Source: Paralvinella palmiformis (taxonomy: Eukaryota > Annelida > Polychaeta > Terebellida > Alvinellidae). Taken from it: a stretch of DNA of 64,000 nt. Shown one piece after another: positions 46,690 through 58,320 of this stretch; the first letter of the stretch is position 1; each line of letters starts with the position of its first letter. The notes under the pieces are model-generated. The model worked only from the letters and a program-made list of their open reading frames with translations. It had not been told where the DNA came from and did no database searches. The translations under genes were made by a program, and so were the position numbers. The stretch spans positions 231,001 through 295,000 of the forward strand of contig JAODUP010000128.1 of the NCBI GenBank assembly GCA_025642065.1, in the 5' to 3' direction.

Positions 46690-46830
46690 GGTATTGGTCA
46701 CAACTGACACACGAGGGGAAAAATCCCTCAACACCGGCATGAGCCGGATTCGAAACCGCAACCTGTAGATTTTGCAGTGCAGCAGCACTCTGATCATTGT
46801 GCCAGCGGAACGACTGCCGTTAACTTCGTC
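46690..46830 (-). mobile_element. SINE-B copy 2
   Basis: On the minus strand it reads CGTTCCGCTGGCACAATGAT, CAGAGTGCTGCTGCA and GGTTTCGAATCCGGCTCATG, the same order as in the copy at 29213-29340. The head is a little longer between the boxes. Confidence 0.65.
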
Positions 46831-47149
46831 TTTCGTAGACACAATCTATCTATGATTCGTTTGGTCGATTTAGCACGAAGGAATCAAAACATTACAAATC
46901 ATGTCCCGACGCCATTTTATCCCCCAACACGCGTGCACGCACGTACTCGCATCGGCCCAAGCGCATATAGGTACGCTGATGATATGTATAGAGTTTGAGC
47001 GTCTTGCAAAACTTCGCAGGTGCATATGGCATCGTATTAAAGAAAATAATACGCCTAATTATTACTAAAAACAGGGAAATAAATTAAACGAAAAAATCAC
47101 CCTTTCACATCAGGTGCTAAAAAAGAATATTTCCTCATTTTTTCTATCA

Positions 47150-47800
47150 CCTACCACCCGGTCGCTAAGCCGCCATTGGGAGACAATGAACGTCCCAGAC
47201 AAAGGTCCTTATTATAATAATCGCCATCATCTTCTTTGTCCTTGACATTGCTTCTCAGCACGACCTCCATTATCGCCCACCGGATCACGTGCCCGGCGTG
47301 GCTTCCGGAAGGCGCTAATTACCATGACAACGCATGACGACGACGACGCTTCGCCGATGACGTCATTTCCGCCGCAATTCGGTCTACCGGAGGTTGCCCG
47401 TATGTTATCGGCGGATAGCGAAACGTGACGTCTGAACCACCGACGGCTGACGATGATGCTACACGGAGATAATACACGTCAGCGTCAACGTCAACGGGCT
47501 GACAGAGTGACAAGTAATGACAAATAATTGCCTATAATGACAAGTAATGAGTGCTGAGGGCAAGTAAAGGCAATCAGATAGTGCGGCAGGCAGCACGCGG
47601 TTAGTGTAGTGCTGTAGGACGGTTTTAATTAGCGCCTCGCTGACTTTGACTTTAGAAGAGGCTGGGGCGTGCTGGGGGCGGGCGGGTAGGGGGTGGTGTT
47701 GTTTGACACGATCTGCCATATTGGCACGTGTCGATATGACATCGGATGGTAAACAAACTTTTTAGGACGTGTTGACGATTGTCGACTAAATGTGTTACGG
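47150..47800. promoter_or_regulatory. GC-rich non-coding block 9 with CRE
   Basis: Contains a perfect cyclic-AMP response element palindrome TGACGTCA (47358-47365). Close by is GCTAATTACCATGACAACGC (47314), which joins a homeodomain core with an imperfect RFX-type X-box. Several CGACGACG runs occur. Frames on the minus strand lack domains. It is a candidate enhancer. Confidence 0.4.
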
Positions 47801-47850
47801 TTAGTGAAAGATCGAAGTTGGCACGAATTTATAACAGGAAAGACTGCCTA

Positions 47851-47897
47851 CATGATTGACTGATTGATTGACTGATTGATCGATTGATTGATTGAAT
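47851..47897. repeat. (GATT)n degenerate repeat
   Basis: GATT/GACT units in tandem. Confidence 0.85.
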
Positions 47898-48469
47898 AAG
47901 TAAAAAAGGAAGAAAGGAAGGAATGCACCATATGTATGCACACCCACTCCTTCGTAGTGAGTGAGTTAGTGAGATGTAGAAGGAGTTCATACAAATAAAA
48001 CACGCACACACATACACACTGATACACTCAGATAGAGAGACAGGCAGGCAGACAGCCAAATTGACTAAACAGACAGAAAGGCAAACAAATACACAGATGG
48101 AGAGGGGGTTATTTGTTGAACTTTATCTGATGGCAAACTTGAAACATTTAGAAATGTCTTAAACTCTGAATAAAATTCATTAATATATATATAGTAGCAT
48201 ACATATATTAGTCTGTATCAGATAAGAGTTTGGCGTTTTTTCACAAAAACTTCGTGTGGAGGAATTTATGTTAATAACATTTCAAACTAATGTCATTAGA
48301 TAGAGAATCAGCCGCAATAAATGAAGTTATAGAGAGAGAGGGAGATAAACAAACATTGAAAAAGGGTGAATAATGTAGATTGGACACAGACGTCGGGAAG
48401 AGAACGTAGGAGATAGGTGTGTGTCGGACAAAGACGAACACAATCAGATAACGTCCGTATAATGATGGC
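47898..48469. other. No gene recognised
   Basis: Simple-sequence patches (AGGAAGGAA, GAGAGAGAGG, CAGGCAGGCA) in unique sequence. Confidence 0.35.
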
Positions 48470-48860
48470 TGCACACAAAGGGCCGAAATCATCGTCGATT
48501 CATCTCCAAGCGCTTGACGGATACAAATATGACCGCATTCATCCCGACTCGTCCCTCTTATCGTCGACGTGACGAGCAAATCGTCGACTGTCACCATTAT
48601 ACACCTACCACAGTGTAAATTGACTCGGGCCCCAGACAACGACGACGCGAATGGGACCCCGAGCCGCGGCTAGATAACATTATTGCCGGAGATGATAAGT
48701 GTCGTGTCATTAAGGAGCATCTGCAATTTTCGATGTAGATAGGATAGTTGACATTTGTCTGCTCGACCTGACTAATGACTGCGAGCTTTGTCCGATTCCT
48801 TCGCCCGTTTAGCGTCACGTTATCTTAATGTGTGGCGTACCGGATCCTGGGGCATACAGT
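48470..48860. promoter_or_regulatory. GC-rich non-coding block 10
   Basis: Complex sequence with TGATAAGTG (GATA/NK-type core, 48693), GTCATTAAGG (48706) and AGCATCTGC. No plausible frame. It is a candidate enhancer. Confidence 0.35.
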
Positions 48861-49026
48861 CGGACAGTCACCATTATAGGCAATAAACAGTCCACACGCG
48901 GACACGCGCGTGCGCAAACACAAACACGCGCGCACGCCGCCTCATTCCGCCGTCCCAGAAGCCAGTCGAAGTAAACGACGCGCCATCTCAACTGCGAGGT
49001 GGATGTCGCGCGCCGAATCGTCGCTG

Positions 49027-49217
49027 GATGATGATGATGATTGATGTTTTACGGCCACTTTTATGCACACGGTAGGCTAAATGGGCCGAGCGAACTCCAA
49101 AGGTAATGAAACGAAGTCGAAGACGAAACAGCCTTCAGATATGCCAACGCCGAGATTCGAACCCGGGTGGTAGTGGCCTGTGGTCCAACGCGCTACCGCT
49201 AGACCACCGAGGCGCCC
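49027..49217 (-). mobile_element. SINE-A copy 7
   Basis: On the minus strand: GGTCTAGCGGTAGCGCGTTG, TTCGAATCTCGGCG, core and (ATC)n tail at 49028-49042. Open frames on both strands here are within the SINE. Confidence 0.88.
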
Positions 49218-49720
49218 TATTCGAAGCACGGTGCGCGCTTGATGTCTTCGGCGACAAGAGATTGAGGCCGACCGGCATGAATTGGTTAACTTCACCGCAA
49301 ATTGACTCGAGAGCTCGTGATCGCCCCCCGGACCATTCACTCCACACCGGAAACACCTCTCGAAAAACGGAGATAGTTTAATAAAGCCGAAGATGTCCCC
49401 GATAACGACAACAACACAATTGATGAACAACGCCAGACATTGTCCTATGGAATATTTTCGCCACATTATAAATAATCTAAAAACATTCGCCGAAATCTCT
49501 ATCCTCCTTTATGGGGCGCATTTTTTCGTTGATCTTTTGTGCGGTTTCGGCTTCGAATGCTGGCCTCTTATCGGAAATTTGTCGTCGTTGGTTAGTTAGC
49601 GGCGCGGAGTCGGCTCGGCCGAAATGATAAAACGCACCGTTTGATCTTTAATGCGGCTACGAATTGTAAATAGCGCTCTCTCTCTCTCTCTCTCTCTCTT
49701 TTCCGTCCACAGACAGATAA
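49218..49720. promoter_or_regulatory. GC-rich non-coding block 11
   Basis: Includes ACAACACAATTGATGAACAA (49410) and ACATTGTCCTATGGAATATT (49437), with SOX-type ACAAT/ATTGT cores. It ends in a (CT)n run at 49675-49700. It is non-coding and a candidate regulatory element. Confidence 0.3.
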
Positions 49721-50111
49721 ACGATAGCGAGCGATGAATCCTATTCAACGTCGATAGAATTGAGAGATGGCTAAATCCATTTATATATCGCGGTTTATTA
49801 TGTTATAATTAATTGATCACAGATACCACACTTTGGCAGTTGATGACTGATGATGCAGGTAGACTGTGGGTTTGTCTACTGACAGTCTTCAAATGTAATC
49901 TACTATCCTTTGTTACACGAACAAATTTAAACGTTTCACATCTATTGTCAAATAATTATTTTGCGTTGAACGTAAATAGGCAAATCGTGACAATAATTCA
50001 CCCTTCACGGTTTCTTCCAATATGGCAGACTTAATCCAGGACTTGGTGTCTCCACCATGGTGACTGTGAATATTCGCCATGCTTTTGTTTCAATTTGGTT
50101 TTAAATCCCAG

Positions 50112-50264
50112 CTCTGTGCGTGTGTGCGTGTTCATGTGTTTGTGTATGCGCGCGTGTACGCGCGCGTATGTGTGTTCATGTGTATGTGTTCGTGTGTATG
50201 TATGTGTGCGTGCGTGCGTCCGTGCGTGCGTGCGTCCGTGTATGCGTCTGTGTGTGCATGTCGT
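50112..50264. repeat. TG/CG-rich compound microsatellite
   Basis: TGTG and GCGTGCGT blocks. Frames on both strands are artefacts. Confidence 0.92.
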
Positions 50265-50321
50265 CACCCTCACTATTCATAATGATGACTGGCTCTCTTT
50301 AATCTATAAACATATTCGTCG

Positions 50322-50530
50322 AGCCATGGTGGCCCAGTTAGTTAGAGCGTAGGACTCATAACTGAAGAGTCGCGGGTTCGAGGCTCCGGAACTGCAATAC
50401 TGTAATGTGGCAACTGGCTCACTCAGCCAGAAGTGAGAACCCGACAGGACGTGATGACTGCGTATCTGAAAAACGTGTTGCGTCTATAATGACTAATGCG
50501 TAAGAACATTCTATGCTAGAAAAGTGGCGT
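50322..50530 (+). mobile_element. SINE-C with tRNA-like head
   Basis: CATGGTGGCCCAGTTAGTTA, GAGCGTAGGACTCATAA and CGGGTTCGAGGCTCC give a tRNA-like head with a CAT triplet where an anticodon would be. The body AACCCGACAGGACGTGATGA matches the element at 23190. A functional tRNA is unlikely, since the body and its repetition show a SINE. Confidence 0.7.
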
Positions 50531-51183
50531 AACCTTGACAGCAATGCAGCCATACATTGATATATTAAATGCGCTAAATTACACGCTATATTTCCCATCC
50601 AAGTTGTCTTTGTCCCGATGTGAGTAATCGAAAACTTTTACGAATATTGCCGACCAAATCTTTTGCTGGGCTCTTCTCGCGATTTAATGAGCTGAGTGGA
50701 GACTTCAACGTCCACTAGCTCGCTGTAGGTCACATCTATTACACGTAACAACGCCATAAAGCTATCTTACGTCACACGTGTCTACTTGTGTTAGCCAATG
50801 ACCGTTTGTATTAATCTATCATCCAAATATGTAGAATGTCATTTGTTGCCGATGTAACCACATCCTATGATGCACATCGTGGTAATCATGTTAAATCCTG
50901 TTATGATAAAGGTTATCAGACAAGAGATCAGTTGGGATAAACTGATACATGTCTATAGACAATTTACGGTTTATTATATTTATTTATCAACTTATTGAGT
51001 GATTCTGTCATTTATTGTACTTCAAGAATTATGTAATAATGTATTTATAATATTAGGGGGGGGGGACTGAAATAAACAAATCAATGTGACGTTTATACAA
51101 TCCTGACATGGCTTCTGCAAAGCAAATAACGTACTACAGGAGCAAGCCGTTCATTTGTGCTAATAGATTTCATTATTTTAAGC
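50531..51183. other. No gene recognised
   Basis: Unique sequence with a CACGTG E-box at 50776-50781 (TCACACGTGTC) and a G-run at 51056. Confidence 0.35.
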
Positions 51184-51445
51184 ACACACAAACACACACG
51201 CGCGCGCGCGCGCACACACACACACATACATACATACGCATCCACATAAAGACATACATACACCACAAACACACACATACATACACACAGAGGGACTGGT
51301 GAGACATTACACATGTCTCAGCCAAAAAGTCGCCACTCTGGATTCAGTCACCTGAAGAAACATCCAGAGTTTGAATTCACGGTTCGAGATTCTCTGTGCC
51401 TTATTATACACAGCTAAAACTCACACACACACACACACACACACG
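51184..51445 (-). mobile_element. Microsatellite-flanked repeat B, copy 2 (empty site)
   Basis: The core (51297-51420) matches repeat B at 38255-38575 in inverse orientation but without the SINE. On the left is a (CA)n/(CG)n run (51184-51296) and on the right a (CA)n run (51421-51444). It reads GTTTTAGCTGTGTATAATAA at the core's 5' end on the minus strand. Confidence 0.85.
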
Positions 51446-52149
51446 TGGACACGGATAAACACATTCTCGCACCTCGCGCATTCACACAAACAAGCTCGCC
51501 TGCGCGCATAGCAGATAATACATATTAATTTCTGACAAATGCGCGATACAAATATTTATAACAAGCTGTCCATCGGAATATGTTGATATAACTCCGTCTG
51601 TATAATAAGAACAGTTCATCATAATAATATAGTATATATTACACTAAATTAGTAACAGTTTTATTTACGATTAATATCAGTGTTGTGTATCTAAGAAACA
51701 ATTAGCATAAATATTGTCGTTAAGCTTACTTAGCTATAAGGTGCTCTGTTTGGCTTATGGCTTGTTGTATAGAAGCTATTTTACGTGTTTTTAATTATTA
51801 TTCATTTGACTTAAGCCGTATTCGATTATTAACCTTAACTTTTTCAGTATAATGCATTCAGCAGTTTACTTTGACTTCACTAAATCCGTGCATGTTCAAC
51901 TTGATAGTGGCAAGCGGCTAATATGGGGCTAATTCGGTCGCAAAAGACAAAATAGCAAATCTAAAGACTAATTATAGGCTAGAAAAAACTAACATGCTAC
52001 GAAGACTAAACTTCTCAAATAATAACCACATGGCAATGATTATAACTATTAAAAAAAAACCCACCCCCACCCCGAAAAAGAACAACAACCACGAGTTACA
52101 ACACTATTAGCTCAGTTCGTATCTATAGACAATTCGTGACGTATAAACT
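51446..52149. other. No gene recognised
   Basis: AT-rich, no coding motif. Confidence 0.4.
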
Positions 52150-52560
52150 AGTCACCAGAGTTGTAACATGTCGCACCTTTCAAGTTGTTAGTCGGCGAAT
52201 TTGCGACAACCCGCCATCAATAACTGGACTAATAAACTTTGATCTGACCCCGATTGCCTAACGCCATTGATGGAGACGTCGAAAATCGGCTCTCGACAAT
52301 GGCGAACGGCGAGGAAGTGCGAGCCATTTGCGAACGGTGCGATCGTACGCCCGCTAAATTAGCAATTGTTTGTCGCGTCGGCGAAGTGCTCTCCCCGTGT
52401 TGACGTTCCGAAGGCGTCGATCTTTGATGACGCAACAAAGTTAACCGATCTCCCTTTGTAGGCGTCACGTGGTCAATAGCCGGCGTAATACATTAGGCCG
52501 AGTGCGACAATCGATGACGTGGCATTTCATTGCGGTAATTATCGGGCGCCCTGTTAACAA
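52150..52560. promoter_or_regulatory. GC-rich non-coding block 12 with TCF/LEF-like sites
   Basis: Four TCF/LEF-type cores lie within about 225 bp: CTTTGATC (52237), CTTTGATG (52422), AACAAAG (52434) and CCTTTGTA (52453). AATTAGCAATTG is near 52356. It is a candidate Wnt-responsive element, by motif only. The minus-strand frame 52229-52468 has no domain. Confidence 0.4.
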
Positions 52561-53065
52561 GTAGGTTAGTGGACGGCTTTGATCGCGTTCATTTCCGCTT
52601 CCTGCCAATGATTACACGAATATTTCATGATTTAGTTTCGCTCTCTGAAGACAAAACGCCACTTAGGAGGTCTGTTACCCGTGTTAACCACTATGGCTAT
52701 CGGTCAATGCCTGTTCGTTGTCCGTATTCGGCGTACAGTTATATGCAACAGTTACATTAATTAATGGCAATCATTCCAAAATGCGTTTCATTTAGTCTAC
52801 GGTTACAGTGATAACTCGTTTCTATTCGGTCGCTAAAGATGAAACTGCGAAGAGCGTTATAGCGGGACTGTACCTTACCCATAACGATTATGGAAGATGA
52901 ATAGATGTGAATTTACTCCAATGTACTAGTAGTTTGCTTCAGGTTTGCATTCTTCTTGGTCGAATATATAGAATCTCAGTCCTCTGTTGGACATAATAAG
53001 CAACAAATTGTTTAGCAATTATATAATACCGTTCACTGTTTATGAAACTTATACGATGGCACTCC

Positions 53066-53067
<2 letters not shown>

Positions 53068-53107
<40 letters not shown>

Positions 53108-53130
53108 TAATAATGATAATAATAATACCT
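53068..53130. repeat. (AAT)n microsatellite
   Basis: TAA trinucleotide run with one AAATAATAATGAT interruption. Confidence 0.93.
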
Positions 53131-53199
53131 ACAGTTGATATAATAGAATTCTAATCTGAAATTAAGCCAGGAATTTTCGTTTTCTACAGCGCCATTTAA

Positions 53200-53325
53200 C
53201 GCGATCAGCCACCCACGATGTAGTGAGCGAGAAATTAATCCCCGGAAAAGTTTCGACCTCTTGCTGGGATCGAACCTGTGACCCGTGGCACATCATTGCA
53301 CGGCTGGAACTGGTATTTATAGTCA
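53200..53325 (-). mobile_element. Possible decayed tRNA-derived SINE
   Basis: On the minus strand GTGCCACGGGTCACAGGTTC leads into GGTTCGATCCCAGCAAGAGG, a box B context. No clear box A and no second copy are seen in the window. Confidence 0.3.
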
Positions 53326-53496
53326 AGAATAGTCACCATTCACTGGTCTATGTTGTAACTAACTCATACGGACACCATTTACTGATAACAGTTATTGTGT
53401 GTCGATTGTGTAGTTTTTTTAGGCTCCATAACGATTGTATAAATAGACATTGCTTTATCAAGTGATCATTGGAATTAACTGAAATTGGTCACCTTC

Positions 53497-53940
53497 ATTA
53501 GCCGAGTCTCGTACTAATGGGAGCTGGTCGGCACATTCCATGACCCAGTCTCGTACAAACGGGAGCCGGTCGTCATATTTCTTGACCCAGTCTCGTACTT
53601 ATTGGAGCTAATCGTCACATTCTTTGACCCAGTCTCGTACTTAGAGAAACTGGTCGTCGTATTTTTTGACCAGTCTCCAACAAATGGGAGCTGATCGTCA
53701 CGTTCCTTTACCTAGTCTCGTACCGATGGAAGAAGCTGGTCGTCAACTCTTTTGACCCATCAGTCACGTACTTACGCGAGCTGGTAATAACGTTCTTTGA
53801 CCCAGTCTCGCACTGATTAGAGCCGCTCGTCGTATTCCATGACACAGTCTCTTTCTTATGACATTCGTTGACCCAGTCTCGTACTTACGGCAGCTGCTCG
53901 TCACATTATTTCGCATATTCCTTAACCCAGTTACATGATA
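53497..53940. repeat. 42-bp minisatellite (about 11 copies)
   Basis: AGTCTCGTAC and its variants begin near 53505, 53547, 53589, 53631, 53672, 53714, 53762, 53804, 53846, 53875 and 53929. The spacing is almost constant at 42 bp (one unit 48, one 29, one 54). Each unit also contains GGAGCTGGTCGTCA and TTTGACCC. Copies differ from each other by many substitutions, so the array is old. Although 42 is divisible by three, no strand gives a continuous repeated frame. Confidence 0.93.
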
Positions 53941-54174
53941 ATGGAAGTTTGTCGTCATATTGTTTGCCTCAACCCAATACTTTCCAAATATTGTTGTCAC
54001 TATTTGTATCAGGCTGTTATTAACCTAAAAGTATCATCATCATTTGATAATACGATAAAGTTGTAATTATTAATTAGCCTAGGTTCGTGCCATGGTGATA
54101 TTACTTCTTTCTTCTTTGTTTGAAGATAATTGGAGTCGTGATTCACTAACTCTTAATTACTTCAATAATAATAA

Positions 54175-54175
<1 letters not shown>

Positions 54176-54221
<46 letters not shown>

Positions 54222-54350
54222 GTGTGTGTGTGTATGTGCGTGCGTGTGTGTGTGTGTGCGTGTGTGTGCGTGTGTGGACGATTCTCCAGGGGACAGAATC
54301 TAGAGTGGCGTCATTTCATGCGGGAAAATGTCTCACCAGTCCCTAAGCCG
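54176..54350 (+). mobile_element. Microsatellite-flanked repeat B, copy 3 (fragment)
   Basis: A (CT)n run and TG-rich run (54176-54275) are followed by ATTCTCCAGGGGACAGAATC, TAGAGTGGCG and AATGTCTCACCAGTCCCT. These match the 3' part of the repeat B core. Confidence 0.7.
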
Positions 54351-54434
54351 CCAAGCAAAAACAAAAAGAGAATCACCTACAGCCGTGGAGTTTGGGAGTA
54401 GAACACCCAAGTCAGATCACAGCAGTTGTGAGAA

Positions 54435-54445
54435 TGTGTGTGTGT

Positions 54446-54517
<72 letters not shown>
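54435..54517. repeat. (TG)n microsatellite
   Basis: About 80 bases of TG with a few GC substitutions. Confidence 0.95.
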
Positions 54518-54518
<1 letters not shown>

Positions 54519-55510
54519 GTGTTAGCATTCTGGGGCCATTATTTCCCGGCGCATTTCGGTTTTTAACACATTTTTCTCAGATTTTTGTTCCAGGGCGAAC
54601 ATATTAATGCGTTCCAGTAAACTAATCTTCTACACCCTGTGTTTGAACTTATGCCACATAAGGTCGTGTAAGGCTTAATACGCCATTAATAGGGATCAAA
54701 AACAGGATAAGCGGAAAGGAGCAAGAAAAACAGAAGGACAGAGGTAAACAAAAATATGATTAGCAACAAAGGAAACAGGAAAAGATCACAAAGTTATTTC
54801 TTTACATAATCTTATCTTGGATTATCTAATTCCCACAAAATATGATTAAAAACATTAACTACCCCGCGAAAGGTAGCTCGACGATCTGTCGCCACACACA
54901 GCTACATCAATACAATATTGGCCACCAGGAATACCCAGATCTGAGGGAGGTGATCGGATAAATGTACTTTGGATATGATTATGTTTAGAAAAACTGAAAC
55001 GGCTAATTCTTTAACTTGGCTTAGAATTCTTATTCCTTCATGGGGAAGGGATCGAAGCCGAGTCCGCGAAAAGAATCCATTGTGTGGTGTCACCGACTCC
55101 CCCCCCCCCACACACACACACGTACACATACACGTACATAAGACAGATATCAACACGAAGTTCGCTGATCTCCAAAAGAGACCGTAAATTGTGTATGAAC
55201 ACGTTCCAAAAAAGTTAATTCCATACTTTCTGGGAGACTGAGGACTTAGAATCTGGATTAGTAGAGCTTCAGGAAGCTTCTATGATTGTAATTCTGTACG
55301 AATATTTTTTGTGATCTATAAATATTTGAACCAGTTCATGTAAGAATGAGAACCAGTATTTACCTACATGCGATTTGTTTGTGTATTTTCACTGAAATAT
55401 GTTATGAAAAAAATATTCTTTCTTTCCTGCATTTGAAAAATATTCTATCGTTATTTTTCCGACATGTGTCCTTGGTTCTGGATAATTTTAAAACAGGTAG
55501 TAAATATATT
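54518..55510. other. No gene recognised
   Basis: Mostly unique. A C-run followed by a CA run lies at 55100-55123. Confidence 0.4.
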
Positions 55511-55676
55511 TGTGTGTATGTGCGTATGTGTGTGTGTGATCTGTGTATGTATGTGTGTCTGTGTGTGTTGTGTGTATTGCGCGTGTGCACGCACGCACGT
55601 GTGCATGTGTATGCATGTGTGTGCGTGTGTATATGTGCGTGCGCGTGCGCGTCCGTGCGCGTGCGTGCGTGTGTGT
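55511..55676. repeat. TG/CG compound microsatellite
   Basis: TGTG and GCGTGCGC blocks. Frames here are artefacts. Confidence 0.92.
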
Positions 55677-57027
55677 CCGCACTAAAGCTTTCTATTTGAT
55701 GGATACCGGTTAGCTGTTCATTAATGGTACGTATCCGTTACTGGTATCACTGTGGTACCTGTGTTCATGGTATATCTGTAGTACATATGTATTAGTGGTG
55801 TATGTGTGGTAAATGGCTGCTAGTTGTACATGTGTGGTATGTACCTGTTTGTTGTATAATTACGCTATCTATCTGCTACCTGTGCTCGGCCAAGACAGGT
55901 GTTTTCCCACGTTCTAGACGTTATCTCTGTCACCTTCCTTATCTAATGCTGATCTGCCTTAAGCACTACGCATACTTGTCACCGCCTTAAAATAGATCTG
56001 ATAAATGGAAACAGGCAGATCAAATTATACAGGTAAATCACATTTAGAGGTACATGTATATCATATTCTACAGGTAGATCATAGTCTACAGTTAGATGAT
56101 AGTTTTATTTCCACCCAACAGGTAGACCAGGTAATATTAGCTTTTAATGTTCGTCTTGTTATCGCGGTTTTTACGACGCATTGTAATTAATAAGGAAATT
56201 CTGTGGAAACGAAGTTAATAATTATGACATTGTGGCGACACCTGGGGGGCATGTTTGCTAACTGCGATGGATAGGGAGGGGGTGCGATGAGAATTATAAT
56301 AATGATATGACTTAGTATTGATTTGACGTATGTGTGGGGGTTGCGTGCGTGCATGTGCGTGCGTGGTGTATTTGTTTGTTTGTGCATGCATGCATGCATG
56401 CGTGCGTGAAATGTCACAATCACTGTACCAAAACTTAGCATGGGTGATGGCTGTCAGCTCAAAGCGATCAATTTAAACATAAAGTTTTACGACATCTCTA
56501 GATAATCACGGTATTAAAAGTTATTGAATATGGCGTTAGTTGGGAATCCCTTTTCCGAGCAGGCTATTTGCGTTGATTTATAGTAAATCATTTGTTTCGG
56601 ATGTTAAATTATTATCTCATAAATCATATCATTGGTCTTCATTGTTATCATTGGTTATCATTAAAGCAACGTTATTAAAGTTCTGCGTAGTCTCCATCAG
56701 TTACGTATCGTTTTACCACCTTAGAGCATCCGGCCAGCGCTGTCTGATTTTAGTATTCTGACCCACACTCGTAGTTCGTCTGGCTCTCGTCAGGTGGCAA
56801 TCGTGAGTGGGGAAAGGTCTGTGGCTTTATGGGTTGACAGGTTAGGCATCGATCTTTAATCGTCTATAGAACCGAAATCCTTTCTTGCTAAGTTTATTAC
56901 GTTGAGATCTATTTTGTTCAAGTATCGTTTATTAAGCCACAACTTTTTTATACAAAAAAAGGGTGAAAGTTATCACTTTAAAACAATTGCACAACTAGCC
57001 TAGAACTATGCTGATGTCACTCATGGG

Positions 57028-57031
<4 letters not shown>
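55677..57031. other. No gene recognised
   Basis: Contains degenerate tandem GGTACmTGTG units (55740-55860), ACAGGTAGATCA units (56020-56130) and a GCATGCATGC run (56385-56405). No coding motif. Confidence 0.4.

Positions 57032-57074
<43 letters not shown>
57032..57074. repeat. (AT)n microsatellite
   Basis: A pure AT run, followed by a tRNA-like box B fragment (CTGGGTTCGAATCTA, 57104). Confidence 0.93.
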
Positions 57075-57078
<4 letters not shown>

Positions 57079-57344
57079 ACTAGCACAAGGAAATGACAGG
57101 TTCTGGGTTCGAATCTAACTCACACGTGTGTGTATGTCTTAGAGTCTCAGAGATATTTCTCTTGGTCAAATGTCCAAGGTGTGACCGACGGCTAAATAAT
57201 TCAAATCAACTAGAATTTGTTTTAGATATTCTTGTGCCATCTTCTGTCAATGAAGGTTATTGCGATTATTCAATCATCGTAATAATCTATATTTTATGGC
57301 AACAACAAATTCGATCTCTACATATCGATCTTGTTGTTTTCCAG

Positions 57345-57561
57345 AACGCCACCGCTGAGCCTGCGATTTCAGGCGCTAGATGGCAGCACCATAGCTACAC
57401 GCTCTATGTTGACAGCCATAGCGGCGGCCGTGTTATTATTACCTTATTCGGCAGTTTTACTGTTATTAATTTGGAAACAATTTCCACGAATTCCCGAGCC
57501 GTCCGAGCCAGACCAAGACAGGGCCACTCAGGCGAGTCTCAGTTCCTTCAATCGCCATTAG
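57345..57561 (+). CDS. Possible 3'-terminal exon of an unidentified membrane protein
   Basis: After a good acceptor (TTGTTTTCCAG, ending 57344), a frame of 71 codons runs to TAG 57559-57561. It encodes a hydrophilic start, a strong membrane segment (LTAIAAAVLLLPYSAVLLLL), a basic stop-transfer (IWKQ) and a Ser/Pro/Asp-rich tail. An ATTAAA lies at 57640. Codon choice is GC-richer than the flanks. A second frame is also open across it, so it may be non-coding. Its entry phase (two bases carried) does not fit Aph-1 exon 5, so it is not an alternative Aph-1 end. No partner exon was found. Confidence 0.35.
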
Positions 57562-57851
57562 GGTCGTCCTCTACCCGTAAACGCGACAGATGGACACTGT
57601 TTCAATTTAAGGTGACCCCAGATCAAGGGTCATTGCTAAATTAAAGCTGGCGTAGGTGTGTTTTTGAGTAACGTATCGTCACCGAGGCCTTGGGTCGCCG
57701 TCGGAATGAGTAGACTATTTGTTGTATTGCCTTTCTCAAACAGATGTCCGCTGTATACTCGGAGTTGGTAAACATCTGTGTGTCCGGCAGATGGGGCTAT
57801 CTATCTCGCGTCTTAACAGGTTCGTCGAGAGATAAAGACAGTCGATAGATG

Positions 57852-57857
<6 letters not shown>
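57562..57857. other. Possible 3' UTR and unique sequence
   Basis: Contains a variant poly(A) signal ATTAAA (57640) followed by a GTGTGTTTTTG tract, consistent with a 3' end if the preceding exon is real. Confidence 0.3.

Positions 57858-57904
<47 letters not shown>
57858..57904. repeat. (CT)n microsatellite
   Basis: A pure CT run of 46 bases. Confidence 0.95.
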
Positions 57905-57909
<5 letters not shown>

Positions 57910-58320
57910 ACTCACTATTTACTGCATGAGTTAGTGAGTGTTTGAGTCACTCAGTCAGTCAATCAGGCAGGCAGTGGGAATTGTGCAAAGCTTGTTCATG
58001 TCCGTTTGCCTGTATATCTGTCTGTATATATCTATTTTTAGCCATGTATATATGTCTGATTATCTGTTGATCTTTTCATCTGGCTGACTATTTATCTCTA
58101 TGTACGTATCGATCTTTATATGGGTGTTTAAACGACTGTCCGTTTGTCTGCTTGTATGCCTGTCTATCCGTCCGTTTTTTGTTTGTTTGTATATCAGCCA
58201 ATCAGCTAGTTATTTTGACTGTCCGTCTAATATCCCATTTGTCTGCCTGTATAACTGTAGGCTATATATTTGTGTAAAGGGGATGACCATCCCAATCCAA
58301 GTGTCTGTGTTATAATTTAA
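57905..58320. repeat. Degenerate CTGT-type simple sequence
   Basis: CTGTCTGT, TCCGTCCG and TATATCTGT patches, a decayed relative of the tetranucleotide array at 42356. The frame at 58100-58315 is an artefact. Confidence 0.6.

Noticed and set aside
50322..50395. Functional tRNA-Met gene
   Set aside because: A tRNA-like head with a CAT triplet is present, but the body continues into a SINE sequence repeated at 23190 and no clean cloverleaf or terminator is seen.
53497..53940. CRISPR-like array
   Set aside because: Units are directly tandem and diverged without unique spacers, and the genome is eukaryotic. It is a minisatellite.
57093..57644. 183-codon open frame across the 57345 exon
   Set aside because: It starts in repeat-like sequence and has no membrane or other domain. 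The shorter frame with a splice acceptor and membrane segment is the better candidate.
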